Shown: positions 32,461-41,875 of the stretch, piece after piece | Numbering within the stretch: position 1 is the first letter of the stretch | How the letters are laid out: each line of letters starts with the position of its first letter | From: Sabulibacter ruber | Lineage (GTDB): Bacteria > Bacteroidota > Bacteroidia > Cytophagales > Hymenobacteraceae | Direction of reading: 5' to 3' | Length of the DNA: 64,000 nt | Assembly: GCF_017355955.1 (NCBI RefSeq) | Contig: NZ_JAFFID010000002.1 | Location: forward strand, 186,001-250,000 | The notes under the pieces: generated by a model | Told to the model about the DNA's origin: nothing | What the model saw: the letters and a program-made list of their open reading frames with translations, nothing else | The model's database searches: none | Program-made: the position numbers and the translations under genes

Positions 32461-33996
32461 ATGAGCAAAAAGGTACTTTTGATGATTCTAGACGGATGGG
32501 GGCTGGGCACAGACCCTTCCGTATCGGCGATTGAGCACGCCAATACTCCTTTCATGGATTCTTTATTCCACCGTTTTCCGCATGCGCGCCTGCAAGCCTC
32601 CGGTGAGGCCGTGGGTTTGCCAGAAGGACAGATGGGGAACTCTGAGGTAGGCCACATGAACCTGGGTGCCGGCCGCGTGGTGTACCAGGACCTGGTGCGG
32701 GTGAACGTAGCCATCAGAGAAAAAACATTGGGCCAGAACCCTGTATTGCAGGATGCCTGGCAGTATGCCCGCGAGAACAACAAGCCCGTGCACTTCATAG
32801 GTCTGGTATCCGATGGCGGCGTACACTCCCACATTGACCACCTGAAAGCGCTCTGCACCATTGCGCAGGAAGAAGGCGTGCCTAATGTATTTGTGCATGC
32901 CTTTACCGATGGCCGCGACACCGACCCGAAAGGCGGCATGGCTTACCTGACCGATCTGCAGAACACTCTGGATACCACTGGCGGCAAGCTGGCTTCCATC
33001 ATTGGCCGCTACTACGCCATGGACCGCGACAATCGCTGGGAGCGCGTGAAACTGGCCTATGACCTGCTGGTACGCGCCCAGGGCAGAGGCTCCGCAAACT
33101 GGCGCGAGGCTATCCAGGAGTCTTATGACAACGGCGTGACCGATGAGTTCATCCAACCGATTGTGTGCCTGGATGAAAATGGAGAGCCCACGGCTAAAAT
33201 CAACGAAGACGATGTGGTCATCTGCTTTAACTTCAGGACAGACCGTGGCCGCGAGATCACGCAAGCCTTAACGCAGCGCGAGTTCCCTGAGCAGGACATG
33301 CAGCCCTTGAAACTGCGTTACTACACGCTCACCAACTATGATGATACTTTTGTAGGCGTACAGCCCATTTTTGACAAAGACAACCTGGCCAACACGCTGG
33401 GCGAAGTCTTGGCCAACGCCGGTAAAACCCAGATTAGAATTGCTGAGACCGAGAAATACCCGCACGTAACGTTCTTCTTCTCCGGCGGCCGTGAGCAGCC
33501 GTTTGAAGGCGAGAAACGCCTGCTGTGCCCATCGCCTAAAGTGGCCACCTATGATCTTCAGCCCGAGATGAGCGCCTTTGACATCAGAGACGCCATTGTG
33601 CCGGAGATAGAAGGGGAGACCGCCGACTTCATCTGCCTCAACTTCGCCAACCCAGACATGGTGGGCCACACCGGCGTGTTTGAAGCAGCTGTGAAAGCCG
33701 TTGAGACCGTTGACCAGTGCGCCGAAGCCGTGGTGACCGCTGCTCTGGCCCATGGGTACGCGTCCATCATCATCGCTGACCACGGCAACGCCGATATCAT
33801 GCGCAACCCAGACGGCACGCCTAACACCGCCCACACCACCAACCTGGTACCCGTGATCTTAGCCGATAACGACTACAAAGGTGAGTTGCAGGACGGTAAA
33901 CTAGGCGATATTGCCCCTACCGTGCTGGCCTTACTAGGCGTACAGGCTCCCGCCGATATGAGCGGCACTTCCTTGTTGATCCCAGGCGCAGAGTAA
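32461..33996 (+). CDS. gpmI: 2,3-bisphosphoglycerate-independent phosphoglycerate mutase
   Basis: 511 aa from the ATG at 32461 (MSKKVLLMILDGWGLG); seven codons upstream do not look coding. Glycolytic Mn2+ enzyme converting 3- to 2-phosphoglycerate. Catalytic Ser61 in NSEVGH, first metal site DGWG (11-14), FTDGRDTDP, NFRTDRGREIT, NFANPDMVGHTG and IIADHGNADIM hold the other metal and substrate residues. Length is standard. Monocistronic, divergent from DUF4783. Confidence 0.97.
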   Translation: MSKKVLLMILDGWGLGTDPSVSAIEHANTPFMDSLFHRFPHARLQASGEAVGLPEGQMGNSEVGHMNLGAGRVVYQDLVRVNVAIREKTLGQNPVLQDAWQYARENNKPVHFIGLVSDGGVHSHIDHLKALCTIAQEEGVPNVFVHAFTDGRDTDPKGGMAYLTDLQNTLDTTGGKLASIIGRYYAMDRDNRWERVKLAYDLLVRAQGRGSANWREAIQESYDNGVTDEFIQPIVCLDENGEPTAKINEDDVVICFNFRTDRGREITQALTQREFPEQDMQPLKLRYYTLTNYDDTFVGVQPIFDKDNLANTLGEVLANAGKTQIRIAETEKYPHVTFFFSGGREQPFEGEKRLLCPSPKVATYDLQPEMSAFDIRDAIVPEIEGETADFICLNFANPDMVGHTGVFEAAVKAVETVDQCAEAVVTAALAHGYASIIIADHGNADIMRNPDGTPNTAHTTNLVPVILADNDYKGELQDGKLGDIAPTVLALLGVQAPADMSGTSLLIPGAE

Positions 33997-34011
33997 TTCC
34001 TGCTTAAACCA

Positions 34012-34058
34012 AGAAACGGAGACAGAAAAGCAGGTTTGCTTTCTCTGTCTCCGTTTTT
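34012..34058 (+). terminator. Terminator of gpmI
   Basis: AAACGGAGACAGA (34014-34026) and TCTGTCTCCGTTT (34044-34056), followed by TT; a weak core-family-like motif (CCGTTTTCCGTACAACAGG) follows at about 34062. Confidence 0.8.
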
Positions 34059-34121
34059 CATCCGTTTTCCGTACAACAGGCGCAAAACGCCTTTCACTTA
34101 CTTTTAGCTTTCGCTTACACC

Positions 34122-34760
34122 ATGCGTACTTCAATGCTTGTCAATCAATGGTTCAGGAAATCAGCGGTTCTTCTATTCACGGCGCTTTCTCTAGGGGCAA
34201 GCGCCTGCCAGGAAGAAACAACCGCTCCGGTGGTCAGACGCATCCACCAAGCGTATGATTTGGTAAGCTTCTTGGACCAGGAAGCGAAAGCCCTTTCTGA
34301 CCTGAATGCCGTTTCCCGCAAAAGCGTCTCTCAGGACGGCTCCGTCACCGAGGCGAAGATTATTTCCACCATCAACTGGGCCGAGGAGTTAGGTTCCTTT
34401 GCCGATGCGGATATAAACAGACCTGCCTTAGCCGGGGTTTTCACCAAAGAAGTTTCCTCTGATGCCTTGGGCCAGCAGGTGCACCGCTACAAAGCCAAGG
34501 AAGACGCCTCCACCAACATTCAACAGGTAACCTACACGCTTGACGCCAAGGGCCAGTTGGTGCAGCTAGATGCCACCATTGTGCAGGAAAACTTTCTTTT
34601 CAAGACGCAGAAACTCCTGCACCTGGAAGCGCACTCCGGTCCATCGCCGCGGCTAGTCCGGTATTTCCTGGATGAAACCCAGAAACTGATGCTGATGGAT
34701 GCGCAGCGCTACACAATAACGGGCGAAGTGGCCGTCAAACAAACGCCTGCGGCCTTGTAG
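34122..34760 (+). CDS. Hypothetical lipoprotein
   Basis: 212 aa with a lipoprotein signal (GASAC, Cys29 within the hydrophobic N-terminus AVLLFTALSLGASAC). The rest is a soluble alpha/beta-looking domain with a dense set of short motifs (HQAYDLVSFLDQEAKAL, TINWAEELGSFADADINRPALAGVF, VHRYKAKEDAS, YTLDAKGQLVQLDATI). It resembles no family I know. It probably sits on the inner or outer membrane facing the periplasm. Convergent with the monooxygenase gene, six bases between the stops. Confidence 0.75.
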   Translation: MRTSMLVNQWFRKSAVLLFTALSLGASACQEETTAPVVRRIHQAYDLVSFLDQEAKALSDLNAVSRKSVSQDGSVTEAKIISTINWAEELGSFADADINRPALAGVFTKEVSSDALGQQVHRYKAKEDASTNIQQVTYTLDAKGQLVQLDATIVQENFLFKTQKLLHLEAHSGPSPRLVRYFLDETQKLMLMDAQRYTITGEVAVKQTPAAL

Positions 34761-34766
34761 CCTCCG

Positions 34767-35066
34767 TTATTCCCCTACCAGCGAGAAGTACCGCACACGC
34801 ACACTGCCGGGCACCAGTTTGGTTTCCTTCGGGATACCTTTGTGGGCATCATGGTACTGGTGGCTTTTGTACCAGGTTTTGAAACTCTCCTCGTCTTGCC
34901 AATAGGTTTTCAGCCAGATTTCTTTAGGATTGTCTTGCGGAGACAACACCTCCAGTTTCAGGAAACCAGGGGCATCATCAACCATATGGGGGCGGTTCCG
35001 GAACGCCTCTTTTACACTCTCTTCGGTGTCATTGGCAATAGTAAATGTACTGATAGAAATAAACAT
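34767..35066 (-). CDS. Antibiotic biosynthesis monooxygenase (IsdG/HmoA-like)
   Basis: 99 aa, one ferredoxin-like domain of the ABM superfamily, which includes heme-degrading IsdG-type enzymes. The C-terminal part FKTWYKSHQYHDAHKG aligns with the IsdG region FTDWLKS...KAAHKH, keeping the Trp and the heme-ligand His. The first residue of the IsdG triad (Asn, about residue 7) appears to be Ser here. It could degrade heme, but many members are redox enzymes with other substrates. Divergent from the bacteriophytochrome gene with 171 bp between starts. Confidence 0.8.
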   Translation of the reverse strand: MFISISTFTIANDTEESVKEAFRNRPHMVDDAPGFLKLEVLSPQDNPKEIWLKTYWQDEESFKTWYKSHQYHDAHKGIPKETKLVPGSVRVRYFSLVGE

Positions 35067-35237
35067 ACTTGTACGTATAAATACTGAATACTACCTTGTG
35101 ATAGGTAAACGTTCAGATTAGTAAGAGGTGATAGCCGGTAAGTTAAGGAAATTTGTAACGTAATTGAACCTGTCACCGTTAACCGCATTTTCGCAGCTGG
35201 GGTTTTCCCTCAAGGCGCGGGGGGAGCAAGAAGGAGC

Positions 35238-37472
35238 ATGCAAAATTATCAGAACCACCGGGTAGATCTATCCAACTGTGACAAAGAGCCTATCCACATT
35301 ATAGGTCGCATTCAGCCGCACGGGTTCTTACTGGTACTGGGTCAGGAATCTTTGATCATTGAACAGGCCAGCCGCAACGTAGACAAGTTTCTGCCTTATG
35401 GGTTGGAAGAACTTCTGGGCAAGTCCCTCAGCGTTATTCTTTCACCGGGCAGTGTTGCTTTTGACTCAGGCTTTACGGGTTCGCAGTTCCTCACGCTGGC
35501 CCAGCGTCCGTTTATCGGTCATTTTCACGTTTCTGGCACAAAAACAATCCTGGAATGCGAGCCCAGCGCCCCTTACCCAGACTCTGAAAAGCTGCGCCAC
35601 AATACCATTCTGTGGCAGCTGCACAACCAGCTTAACAACCTGTATACCGTAGAGAGCGTAGCCGAGCCCGTTGCCCATACCCTGCGGGCCATTCTGGGCT
35701 ATGACCGGGTAGACGTTACCCAGTTTGACCAGGACTGGCACACAGACGTGATTGCCGAGAGCCGCAATGAGCGCCTGAACTCCTTTATCGGGCACCATTT
35801 CCCGGCCTCTGACATTCCGGCCCCGGCCCGGGAGCTTCTAAAGCAAAAGCATGTACGCCAGATCCCGGATGTGAACGCGCAGGCAGTAGAGATTTACCCG
35901 TACTTCAACCCTAGCACGGGAGAACCTACCAACATTCTGCGCTCTGAGCTGCGCAATCCTTCTGAGATTCACCTGGAATACATCCGGAACACGGGCGTGG
36001 CGGCTACCATCTCCTTCTCCATTCTGGTTAAAAACCAGCTTTGGGGCGTGATTGCCTGCCATAACATAGAGCCTACCTACATTGAGATCTGGCGGCGCCA
36101 GCTCTGTGACCTGGTGGTGAAGACCTTTGGGAACGTGATTGCTTCCATCCAGGAGAAACGCGATCAGGAGCAATTCAGCCGCTACAAAGAAGTACACCGC
36201 ACGTTGGTGAACCGCCTGAACAACGGAGAAAGCATAACCGAGGGGCTCTTCCAGCAACAACCGTCTTTGCTGGACCTCACCCAGAGCCACGGAGCTGCCC
36301 TTCTACTGGACAAAGCCCTAACCACAACCGGGCAAACGCCGCCCGAGGAAACCATCCGGAAGCTTACCCAGTGGCTTTCTGAACACGTGACCGATGGTGT
36401 TTTCCATACCCGCAACCTGTCTGCCGAGTGGCCAGAGGCAGAGGCGATCCAGCAAGAAGCCAGCGGTTTACTGGCGCTGGAAATCTCCAGGTATAACCAG
36501 GAATACCTGCTGTTCTTCAAACCTGAGATCAGGCAGACCAGAACCTGGGCGGGTAACCCAGAAAAGCCGGTGTTAGGCGGTAACCTGCACATCCATCCGC
36601 GGAAATCCTTTGAGAAGTGGGTAGAGGTGATCAGGGGCAAATCGCAGCCCTGGACAATGAACGAAGTGGAAATCACCCAGGCCTTGCTGAAAGACCTTGT
36701 TGCCATCCGGCTCCGGAACCAGACCGCCCAGTTGCAGAAACTGAACCAGGAACACTTGGTTAACGCCGAGCAGCTCCGCACCCGCAACGCGCAACTGGAA
36801 GATTTCGCCTACATTATCTCGCACAACCTGCGGTCACCGCTGGCTACCGTGAAGAGCCTGCACCAGTTCTACACCGCTGAACCAGGCGAGGAAAGCGCCG
36901 CTTACGTGATGGAGAAGGTGCAGAAAGTAAGCGATAACATGTCTGAGACCATCAATGACCTGAACGTTATCCTTAAAACCCACCTGGTGCAGCAGCTCCC
37001 CCACGAGGAAGTGCAGCTAGCTGAACTCATTGAAAAAGAGAAGCAGAACCTGGCGGCGGTTATTGCGCAAACCAACGCAGAGATCATCACTGAGCTGGAA
37101 GTACCTTCCATTTACATACCTAAACTGTATCTGGAAAGCATTCTGCACAACTTCATTTCCAATGCCTTGAAATACCGCTCACCCTACCGGAAACCGGTGG
37201 TGAAAATCAGGAGCTGGCGCACCGGACACACGCTGCACCTTTCGGTTTCAGACAACGGCCTGGGCATGGACCTGACCAAGGTAGGAGACAAGTTGTTTGG
37301 CCTGTATAAGGTCTTTCATAACACAGAGCAGTCCAAAGGGTTGGGGCTGTATCTTACCAGAATGCAGGTGAAGGCGCTGGGCGGCACCATAGACGTGGAG
37401 AGCGCACCGGAGCAAGGCACTACCTTTACTGTGAATTTCGGCCAGATTGACTACTCTCATTCGGCCCGCTAA
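35238..37472 (+). CDS. Bacteriophytochrome histidine kinase
   Basis: 744 aa: PAS-GAF-PHY sensor and a histidine kinase. The biliverdin-attachment Cys14 sits in DLSNCDKEPIHIIGRIQPHG (10-29). GAF: PASDIP (189-194), HLEYIRNTGV (His245), ACHN (His275). PHY tongue: WAGNPEKP (437-444). A coiled-coil leads to ISHNLRSP (His529, phospho-acceptor) and an ATPase domain with NFISNALKY, DNGLGMD and GLGLYLTR. It should sense red/far-red light and signal by phosphotransfer; no response regulator is adjacent. Start ATG at 35238 with AAGGAG only one base away, too close to be a good ribosome site. A heme oxygenase is not nearby, but the divergent IsdG-like gene is. Confidence 0.96.
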   Translation: MQNYQNHRVDLSNCDKEPIHIIGRIQPHGFLLVLGQESLIIEQASRNVDKFLPYGLEELLGKSLSVILSPGSVAFDSGFTGSQFLTLAQRPFIGHFHVSGTKTILECEPSAPYPDSEKLRHNTILWQLHNQLNNLYTVESVAEPVAHTLRAILGYDRVDVTQFDQDWHTDVIAESRNERLNSFIGHHFPASDIPAPARELLKQKHVRQIPDVNAQAVEIYPYFNPSTGEPTNILRSELRNPSEIHLEYIRNTGVAATISFSILVKNQLWGVIACHNIEPTYIEIWRRQLCDLVVKTFGNVIASIQEKRDQEQFSRYKEVHRTLVNRLNNGESITEGLFQQQPSLLDLTQSHGAALLLDKALTTTGQTPPEETIRKLTQWLSEHVTDGVFHTRNLSAEWPEAEAIQQEASGLLALEISRYNQEYLLFFKPEIRQTRTWAGNPEKPVLGGNLHIHPRKSFEKWVEVIRGKSQPWTMNEVEITQALLKDLVAIRLRNQTAQLQKLNQEHLVNAEQLRTRNAQLEDFAYIISHNLRSPLATVKSLHQFYTAEPGEESAAYVMEKVQKVSDNMSETINDLNVILKTHLVQQLPHEEVQLAELIEKEKQNLAAVIAQTNAEIITELEVPSIYIPKLYLESILHNFISNALKYRSPYRKPVVKIRSWRTGHTLHLSVSDNGLGMDLTKVGDKLFGLYKVFHNTEQSKGLGLYLTRMQVKALGGTIDVESAPEQGTTFTVNFGQIDYSHSAR

Positions 37473-37676
37473 AACCATTTGATTTGCTGGTGTAAAAAGG
37501 GCTACTGCCAGTCCGTTTCTAGGACAATACATAGGAAATCTCTATATTAGATGCGTCCTATTCACCTACAACCCTTTAGTAACATTAGCAACTTCTTTGC
37601 CCGGAGGAGATTCCAGTTAGCCCGCTTCTGAAAGCGGTGCGCTGTGCCTGCCTTCCGGCAAGAAGAGATGATCAAC

Positions 37677-38558
37677 ATGAAAAAGCTACTTCTTTCCCTG
37701 CTCCTGATGCTGGGCTGCCACTTTCTGCAAGCCCAGGACCTGGTGGTTACCTATGAAGGAGATTCCCTTAACTGCAAAATCACAAGAGAGGCCAAAGACC
37801 GGCTTTACTTCACGTTCATGTACAAGGGAGCCGCTAAGAACACGGTCCTCTCCAAGCACCTGATCAGGCAATACCAGCGCAATTACTTCACCGACGGTGA
37901 AATCCCCGAGACTTCTGAATACCAGTACAGCGAGCAGGCTTTCTCGCGCTATAGGTTAGGGGTGAGCGGCGGATGGAGTTACCGGATAGCCAGAACCGCC
38001 GATGGTCTCCAGCCTTTCTATAAAGAGTACATAGACAACCTGAAGCAAGGCTTCCATATCAACGGAGACGCGGCTTACTATTTCAATGAGCAGATGGGAG
38101 CGGGCCTAAGATACAGCACCTACCATGCCGCAAACGAACTGGATAATGTCACGGCCACTATGCCAGACGGCACCACGGTTACCGGAACGCTGAGCGACAA
38201 AATCAACATCACGTATGTGGGGCCGTACTTCAGTTCCAGAACGCTCAACCGCAACAAACTCAATGCCTGGATCTTCAACGTAGGTTTCGGGTACCTGGGC
38301 TACACAGACAAAGCGTTGCAGGTAAATGAACGCTATACGTTCAAGGGCAGCACTTTTGGCCTCTCCGCCGATGCGGGCTATGACATGCGTATTTCCAAAA
38401 AGCTCTCGGTGGGACTGCAGATTTCGTTTGTAACTGGCACACTCAGACAAATGGAGGTGAGCAACGGAACCACTACCCAAAAGATCAAACTCCAGCCCGA
38501 GAACTATGAAAACCTTTCCAGGTTAGACGTATCGGTGGGCTTACGCTTCAACCATTAA
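37677..38558 (+). CDS. Outer membrane beta-barrel protein
   Basis: 293 aa from the ATG at 37677 (MKKLLLSLLLMLGCHFLQAQ, signal peptide); ATGs upstream in frame are unlikely. After a short basic/polar lead (VVTYEGDSLNCKITREAKDRLYFTFMYKG), about eight to ten amphipathic strands follow (YRLGVSGGWSYRIA, AAYYFNEQMGAGLRYSTY, WIFNVGFGYLGYTD, FGLSADAGYDMRISKKLSVGLQISF), ending in SVGLRFNH. It is a small outer-membrane barrel of unknown ligand. Rightward, with 205 bp to the phytochrome gene. Confidence 0.82.
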   Translation: MKKLLLSLLLMLGCHFLQAQDLVVTYEGDSLNCKITREAKDRLYFTFMYKGAAKNTVLSKHLIRQYQRNYFTDGEIPETSEYQYSEQAFSRYRLGVSGGWSYRIARTADGLQPFYKEYIDNLKQGFHINGDAAYYFNEQMGAGLRYSTYHAANELDNVTATMPDGTTVTGTLSDKINITYVGPYFSSRTLNRNKLNAWIFNVGFGYLGYTDKALQVNERYTFKGSTFGLSADAGYDMRISKKLSVGLQISFVTGTLRQMEVSNGTTTQKIKLQPENYENLSRLDVSVGLRFNH

Positions 38559-38578
38559 TTCTTAATTGGCTTAAAAAG

Positions 38579-38628
38579 AGAATCCGTTTTGGGTCTGCTT
38601 TCCGGAAAACAGACCCAAAACGGATTCT
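38579..38628. terminator. Bidirectional terminator with core palindrome apex
   Basis: AATCCGTTTTGGGTCTG... pairs with ...CAGACCCAAAACGGATT (stem to about 38581/38626) around CTTTCCGGAAAA. It separates the convergent barrel and YjbQ genes, and its tip is a core-family copy. Confidence 0.85.
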
Positions 38629-38648
38629 TTGTTATGTATGTACCGGTG

Positions 38649-39071
38649 TTACTTCCCTTGCAACGTGACCACCACGGTACGTTTGCCGCCATGGTTGCGG
38701 TGCTCGCAAAGGTAAATGCCCTGCCAGGTGCCCAAATTGAATCTTCCGTTGGTGATAGGCACTGTTACTGAATTGCCCAGCAAGGCCGCTTTGATGTGCG
38801 CGGGCATGTCATCTGATCCTTCCAGGGTGTGGCGGTAGTAAGGCGCGTTCTCGGGCACCATGCGGTTGAAATGCTGCTCAAAATCGTGGCGCACGGTGGG
38901 GTCAGCGTTCTCGTTGATAGACAGACTGGCCGAGGTATGCTGAATAAAGATGTGCGCCAGGCCCACTTCAATTTCCTCCAGTTCTGGCAACTGGGCTTCC
39001 AGCAGATCGGTGATGAGATGGAAGCCGCGTTTTACGGCTGGTAAGCGCAAAGATTTCTGAAACCACTTCAT
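38649..39071 (-). CDS. YjbQ family protein (UPF0047)
   Basis: 140 aa. The family's metal-binding pattern is visible: FIQHTSASLSINENADPTVRHDFEQHFNRMVPE (His, Asp, Asn) and AHIKAALLGNSVTVPITNGRFNLGTWQGIYLCEHR. Small trimeric cytosolic proteins with a low thiamine-phosphate synthase activity in vitro; the physiological role is open. It follows the beta-helix lipoprotein gene by 12 bases in the same direction. Confidence 0.92.
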   Translation of the reverse strand: MKWFQKSLRLPAVKRGFHLITDLLEAQLPELEEIEVGLAHIFIQHTSASLSINENADPTVRHDFEQHFNRMVPENAPYYRHTLEGSDDMPAHIKAALLGNSVTVPITNGRFNLGTWQGIYLCEHRNHGGKRTVVVTLQGK

Positions 39072-39083
39072 AAACAGGCAAGG

Positions 39084-40502
39084 TTAATAGTCCACTTCCA
39101 TGGCCCCGGCATCGGGCTTCTGGGCATCGCGGGGTTTGTTTTCGTAATCCAGGGTGATTCCCGGGACCGGAACTCCCGCTGCGTTGGCCGGGGACAGTTT
39201 GATGATCTGGAAATCGAACTTGGGCGCATCGCGGAATTGCGGGTCAACGTTGAGCTGGTTTCCGTTCTGCCCGAACTCGGTTCTATAGGCCTGGGTTTTC
39301 AGGAAAGAATTCCGGATAGTTCTGCCAGAAGAACCAGTCATCTCACCGAACTTCAGTTCCTCTTCATGGCGGCCCCACACAATGCTGTTCAGGATGTTCA
39401 CCTGGTAATTGCCCTGCCGGATAATTTTGTTCTCCACCTGGTACCGTTCTTCAAACACCACCGAGGGCGAGAACCGGATGAAGTCATAGGCGTAGTTGGC
39501 CAGCGTACTGAACACCACGTCATACCGTCCGCCACCTAAGCCGGCCAAGGCGTACTCAGCACAGTTGGTGATGATGCTGTTCTCCAGCCGCACGTTGCCG
39601 CCTACGCTCAGCACACCCGTTTGCAGCATGTTTTTCAGAAAACTATTCTGAAACGTCACCTGCGGCACCGTATTCCCTTCGGCTTTCAGGTACGCGCCGT
39701 TCACGGCATTCTTGATCTCGGCGTAGCTGATTTCTCCCTGCCCAGATTGCACAAACTCCAGTCCCTGCCATTGGCCCGGGGCGTTGCGGTACTGTTCTTC
39801 TTTGCGCACCTGCTGGAACACCACCCGCTTCTCGTGCTCGCCTTCTACCCGCAGCGTACCCAGCACTTTGATTTTGGCTTTGCTGTGCAGGTGCACCTGC
39901 GTTCCTTTCTGGATGGTAAGCGTTTGCCCGGCCGGCACCGTTACCGAGTCATAGATCACGTGTGCTTTGGAGGCCGTCCAGGTCTCGTTGGGAGAAGTGG
40001 TGTAGCTGCGCTGATAATATTGGGCGTTCTGTCCGTACGCCACCAACTTCACTTTCTGCTGGTTTCCGTTGGTCAAAAACAAAAGGGAGTCATTGACCAG
40101 GAACGGCTGCTCCTGGGTAGTAGGATTGATGGTGGCTTTCACCAAAACCAGCAGGCTGTCTTTGCCCCGCAATTCTACGTTCTCTACCTGCGGACCCGCC
40201 ATGCCGTTGATGAACACCTGGAACGGCGAAGAACCCAATCCGCCCACCTTGATCTCTGAGATGCGGACCGCATTCTTGTTGGGGTTGTAGACTTTCAGGC
40301 GCTTGGTAATGCTGCCCACTTGGGTGAACACCGTATCAAACAGCACCGTATCGGCCTCAAAGCGCAGCAGGGCGCCGCTATCTGGCGTGATTTCCTCTTC
40401 GCGCGGGGTACAGGCGCTCATCCACCAGCCCACCAGGCACAGAAAAGCCAGGCTTTGCAGGAAAGCGGTGCACGTACCAGTAGGGAAGAAGCGCTGAAGC
40501 AT
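39084..40502 (-). CDS. Right-handed beta-helix lipoprotein
   Basis: 472 aa with a lipoprotein signal (hydrophobic 10-29, then SAC, Cys31). A beta-sandwich about 45-160 (DTVLFDTVFTQVGSITKRLKVYNPN) precedes a parallel beta-helix of about 12 turns (IQKGTQVHLHSKAKIKVLGTL, AEIKNAVNGAYL, NSFLKNMLQTGVLSV, NSIITNCAEYALAG). The C-terminal part ends DYENKPRDAQKPDAGAMEVDY, a conserved tail of this Bacteroidota family ('choice-of-anchor Q'-like). Probably surface or periplasmic, function unknown. YjbQ follows in one transcript. Confidence 0.82.
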   Translation of the reverse strand: MLQRFFPTGTCTAFLQSLAFLCLVGWWMSACTPREEEITPDSGALLRFEADTVLFDTVFTQVGSITKRLKVYNPNKNAVRISEIKVGGLGSSPFQVFINGMAGPQVENVELRGKDSLLVLVKATINPTTQEQPFLVNDSLLFLTNGNQQKVKLVAYGQNAQYYQRSYTTSPNETWTASKAHVIYDSVTVPAGQTLTIQKGTQVHLHSKAKIKVLGTLRVEGEHEKRVVFQQVRKEEQYRNAPGQWQGLEFVQSGQGEISYAEIKNAVNGAYLKAEGNTVPQVTFQNSFLKNMLQTGVLSVGGNVRLENSIITNCAEYALAGLGGGRYDVVFSTLANYAYDFIRFSPSVVFEERYQVENKIIRQGNYQVNILNSIVWGRHEEELKFGEMTGSSGRTIRNSFLKTQAYRTEFGQNGNQLNVDPQFRDAPKFDFQIIKLSPANAAGVPVPGITLDYENKPRDAQKPDAGAMEVDY

Positions 40503-40528
40503 TAGGTTAGCAGGAATCAGGTTTAATC

Positions 40529-40562
40529 TTTTAAGGCCGTTTTCAGGAAAACAACCCTAAAA
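40529..40562. repeat. Core-family stem-loop
   Basis: TTTTAAGG (40529-40536), CCGTTTTCAGGAAAACAA, CCCTAAAA (40555-40562) between prfA and the beta-helix gene, both leftward. Confidence 0.6.
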
Positions 40563-40575
40563 TAAAGGGCAATAA

Positions 40576-40605
40576 AAAAGCGCAACCCAAATGAGCCGCG
40601 CTTTT
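40576..40605 (-). terminator. Terminator of prfA
   Basis: AAAAGCGC (40576-40583) pairs with GCGCTTTT (40598-40605), 15 bases downstream of the prfA stop. Confidence 0.65.
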
Positions 40606-40620
40606 CAATGCGTATAAAGT

Positions 40621-41694
40621 TTAGACTTGGGCTCCTTCTTTCAAACGCTCAGCGTTCTCAGCAATCCGGAGCTGCTCTACAAATTCATCAATGTTTCCGT
40701 CTACCACGTTTGGCAGGTTGTACACCGTTAACCCGATGCGGTGATCGGTTACGCGGCCCTGCGGATAGTTGTAGGTTCTGATTTTATCGGAACGGTCGCC
40801 GCTACCCACCATGCTCTTGCGCTGGGCACCTTCTTCTTCCTGTTTCTTGGCAAGTTCTACCTCGTAGATACGCGAACGCAATACCGCCAAGGCTTTGTCA
40901 AAGTTCTTCAGCTGCGATTTCTGGTCCTGGCACTGCGCCACAATACCGGTAGGGATGTGGGTCAGACGCACGGCAGAATACGTAGTGTTCACTGACTGAC
41001 CACCCGGACCGGAAGAACAGAACAGGTCCTTGCGGATGTCGTTCATGTTGAGCTCAATGTCAAACTCCTCCACCTCGGGTAACACTACCACAGAGGCTAC
41101 TGAGGTATGGATACGGCCCTGAGTCTCCGTGGCCGGAACGCGCTGTACGCGGTGCACGCCAGACTCAAACTTGAGCTTACCGTACACGTCTTCACCGGAG
41201 ATGTTCACGATGATCTCTTTGTAACCACCGGCGGTACCTTCCATGGCGTCAATCAGTTCCATTTTCCAGCCCTGCTTCTCAGCATAGCGGCTGTACATGC
41301 GGTACAGGTCACCGGCAAACAGAGAGGCCTCATCACCACCGGCTCCGGCGCGGATCTCCATGATGATGTCTTTGCTGTCATTAGGGTCTTTGGGAATGAG
41401 CATCTCCTTGATGGTCTCCTCCATGTCGTCGCGCTGCGGCAGGAGCTCATCAAGTTCTTCTTTGGCCATCTCGCGGAAATCCTCGTCCTTCTCCGTGGCG
41501 ATGACTTCTTTGGTATGCTCAATGTTGCTCAGCAACAGTTTGTAGCGCTCGTATTCGGCTACAATCTTCTCCAGGTCTTTGTACTCTTTGTTCAAAGCCT
41601 TATATCTCTTCAGGTCACTGGCTACATCTGGTTGGATGAGTTGCTCATTTACCTCTTCAAACCGCTGCTTTATGGCTTCCAGTTTATCTAACAT
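40621..41694 (-). CDS. prfA: Peptide chain release factor 1
   Basis: 357 aa, the usual RF1 length. It has the RF1 tripeptide PAT (187-189, in VPATETQGR), which decodes UAA/UAG, and the GGQ of the catalytic centre (231-233, in [12 protein letters not shown]). The N-terminal coiled region and domain II are intact. Hydrolyses peptidyl-tRNA at stop codons on the ribosome. No prmC-like neighbour. Divergent from the lipoprotein at 41876. Confidence 0.97.
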   Translation of the reverse strand: MLDKLEAIKQRFEEVNEQLIQPDVASDLKRYKALNKEYKDLEKIVAEYERYKLLLSNIEHTKEVIATEKDEDFREMAKEELDELLPQRDDMEETIKEMLIPKDPNDSKDIIMEIRAGAGGDEASLFAGDLYRMYSRYAEKQGWKMELIDAMEGTAGGYKEIIVNISGEDVYGKLKFESGVHRVQRVPATETQGRIHTSVASVVVLPEVEEFDIELNMNDIRKDLFCSSGPGGQSVNTTYSAVRLTHIPTGIVAQCQDQKSQLKNFDKALAVLRSRIYEVELAKKQEEEGAQRKSMVGSGDRSDKIRTYNYPQGRVTDHRIGLTVYNLPNVVDGNIDEFVEQLRIAENAERLKEGAQV

Positions 41695-41757
41695 CTTCTG
41701 CTATACTTAATTCAGGGCGCAAAGCTACGTAATTTCCGTGGCATTTGCGGAGTCCTA

Positions 41758-41791
41758 TTTTTGGTGTGTTTTCTATGAAACAGCCCGGAAA
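41758..41791. repeat. Core-family stem-loop between divergent genes
   Basis: TTTTTGGTGTGTTTTCTATG then AAACAGCCCGGAAA, between prfA (leftward start 41694) and the lipoprotein gene at 41876 (rightward). A degenerate copy in a place where no terminator is expected. Confidence 0.5.
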
Positions 41792-41875
41792 CGGAAAAAG
41801 TTGCTCTGCTCCATCCCTGATATGTAGGGGAAAAGGCTGTGTGCCTCGTCTGTAAGTAAACCCCCTGGAAAACTT

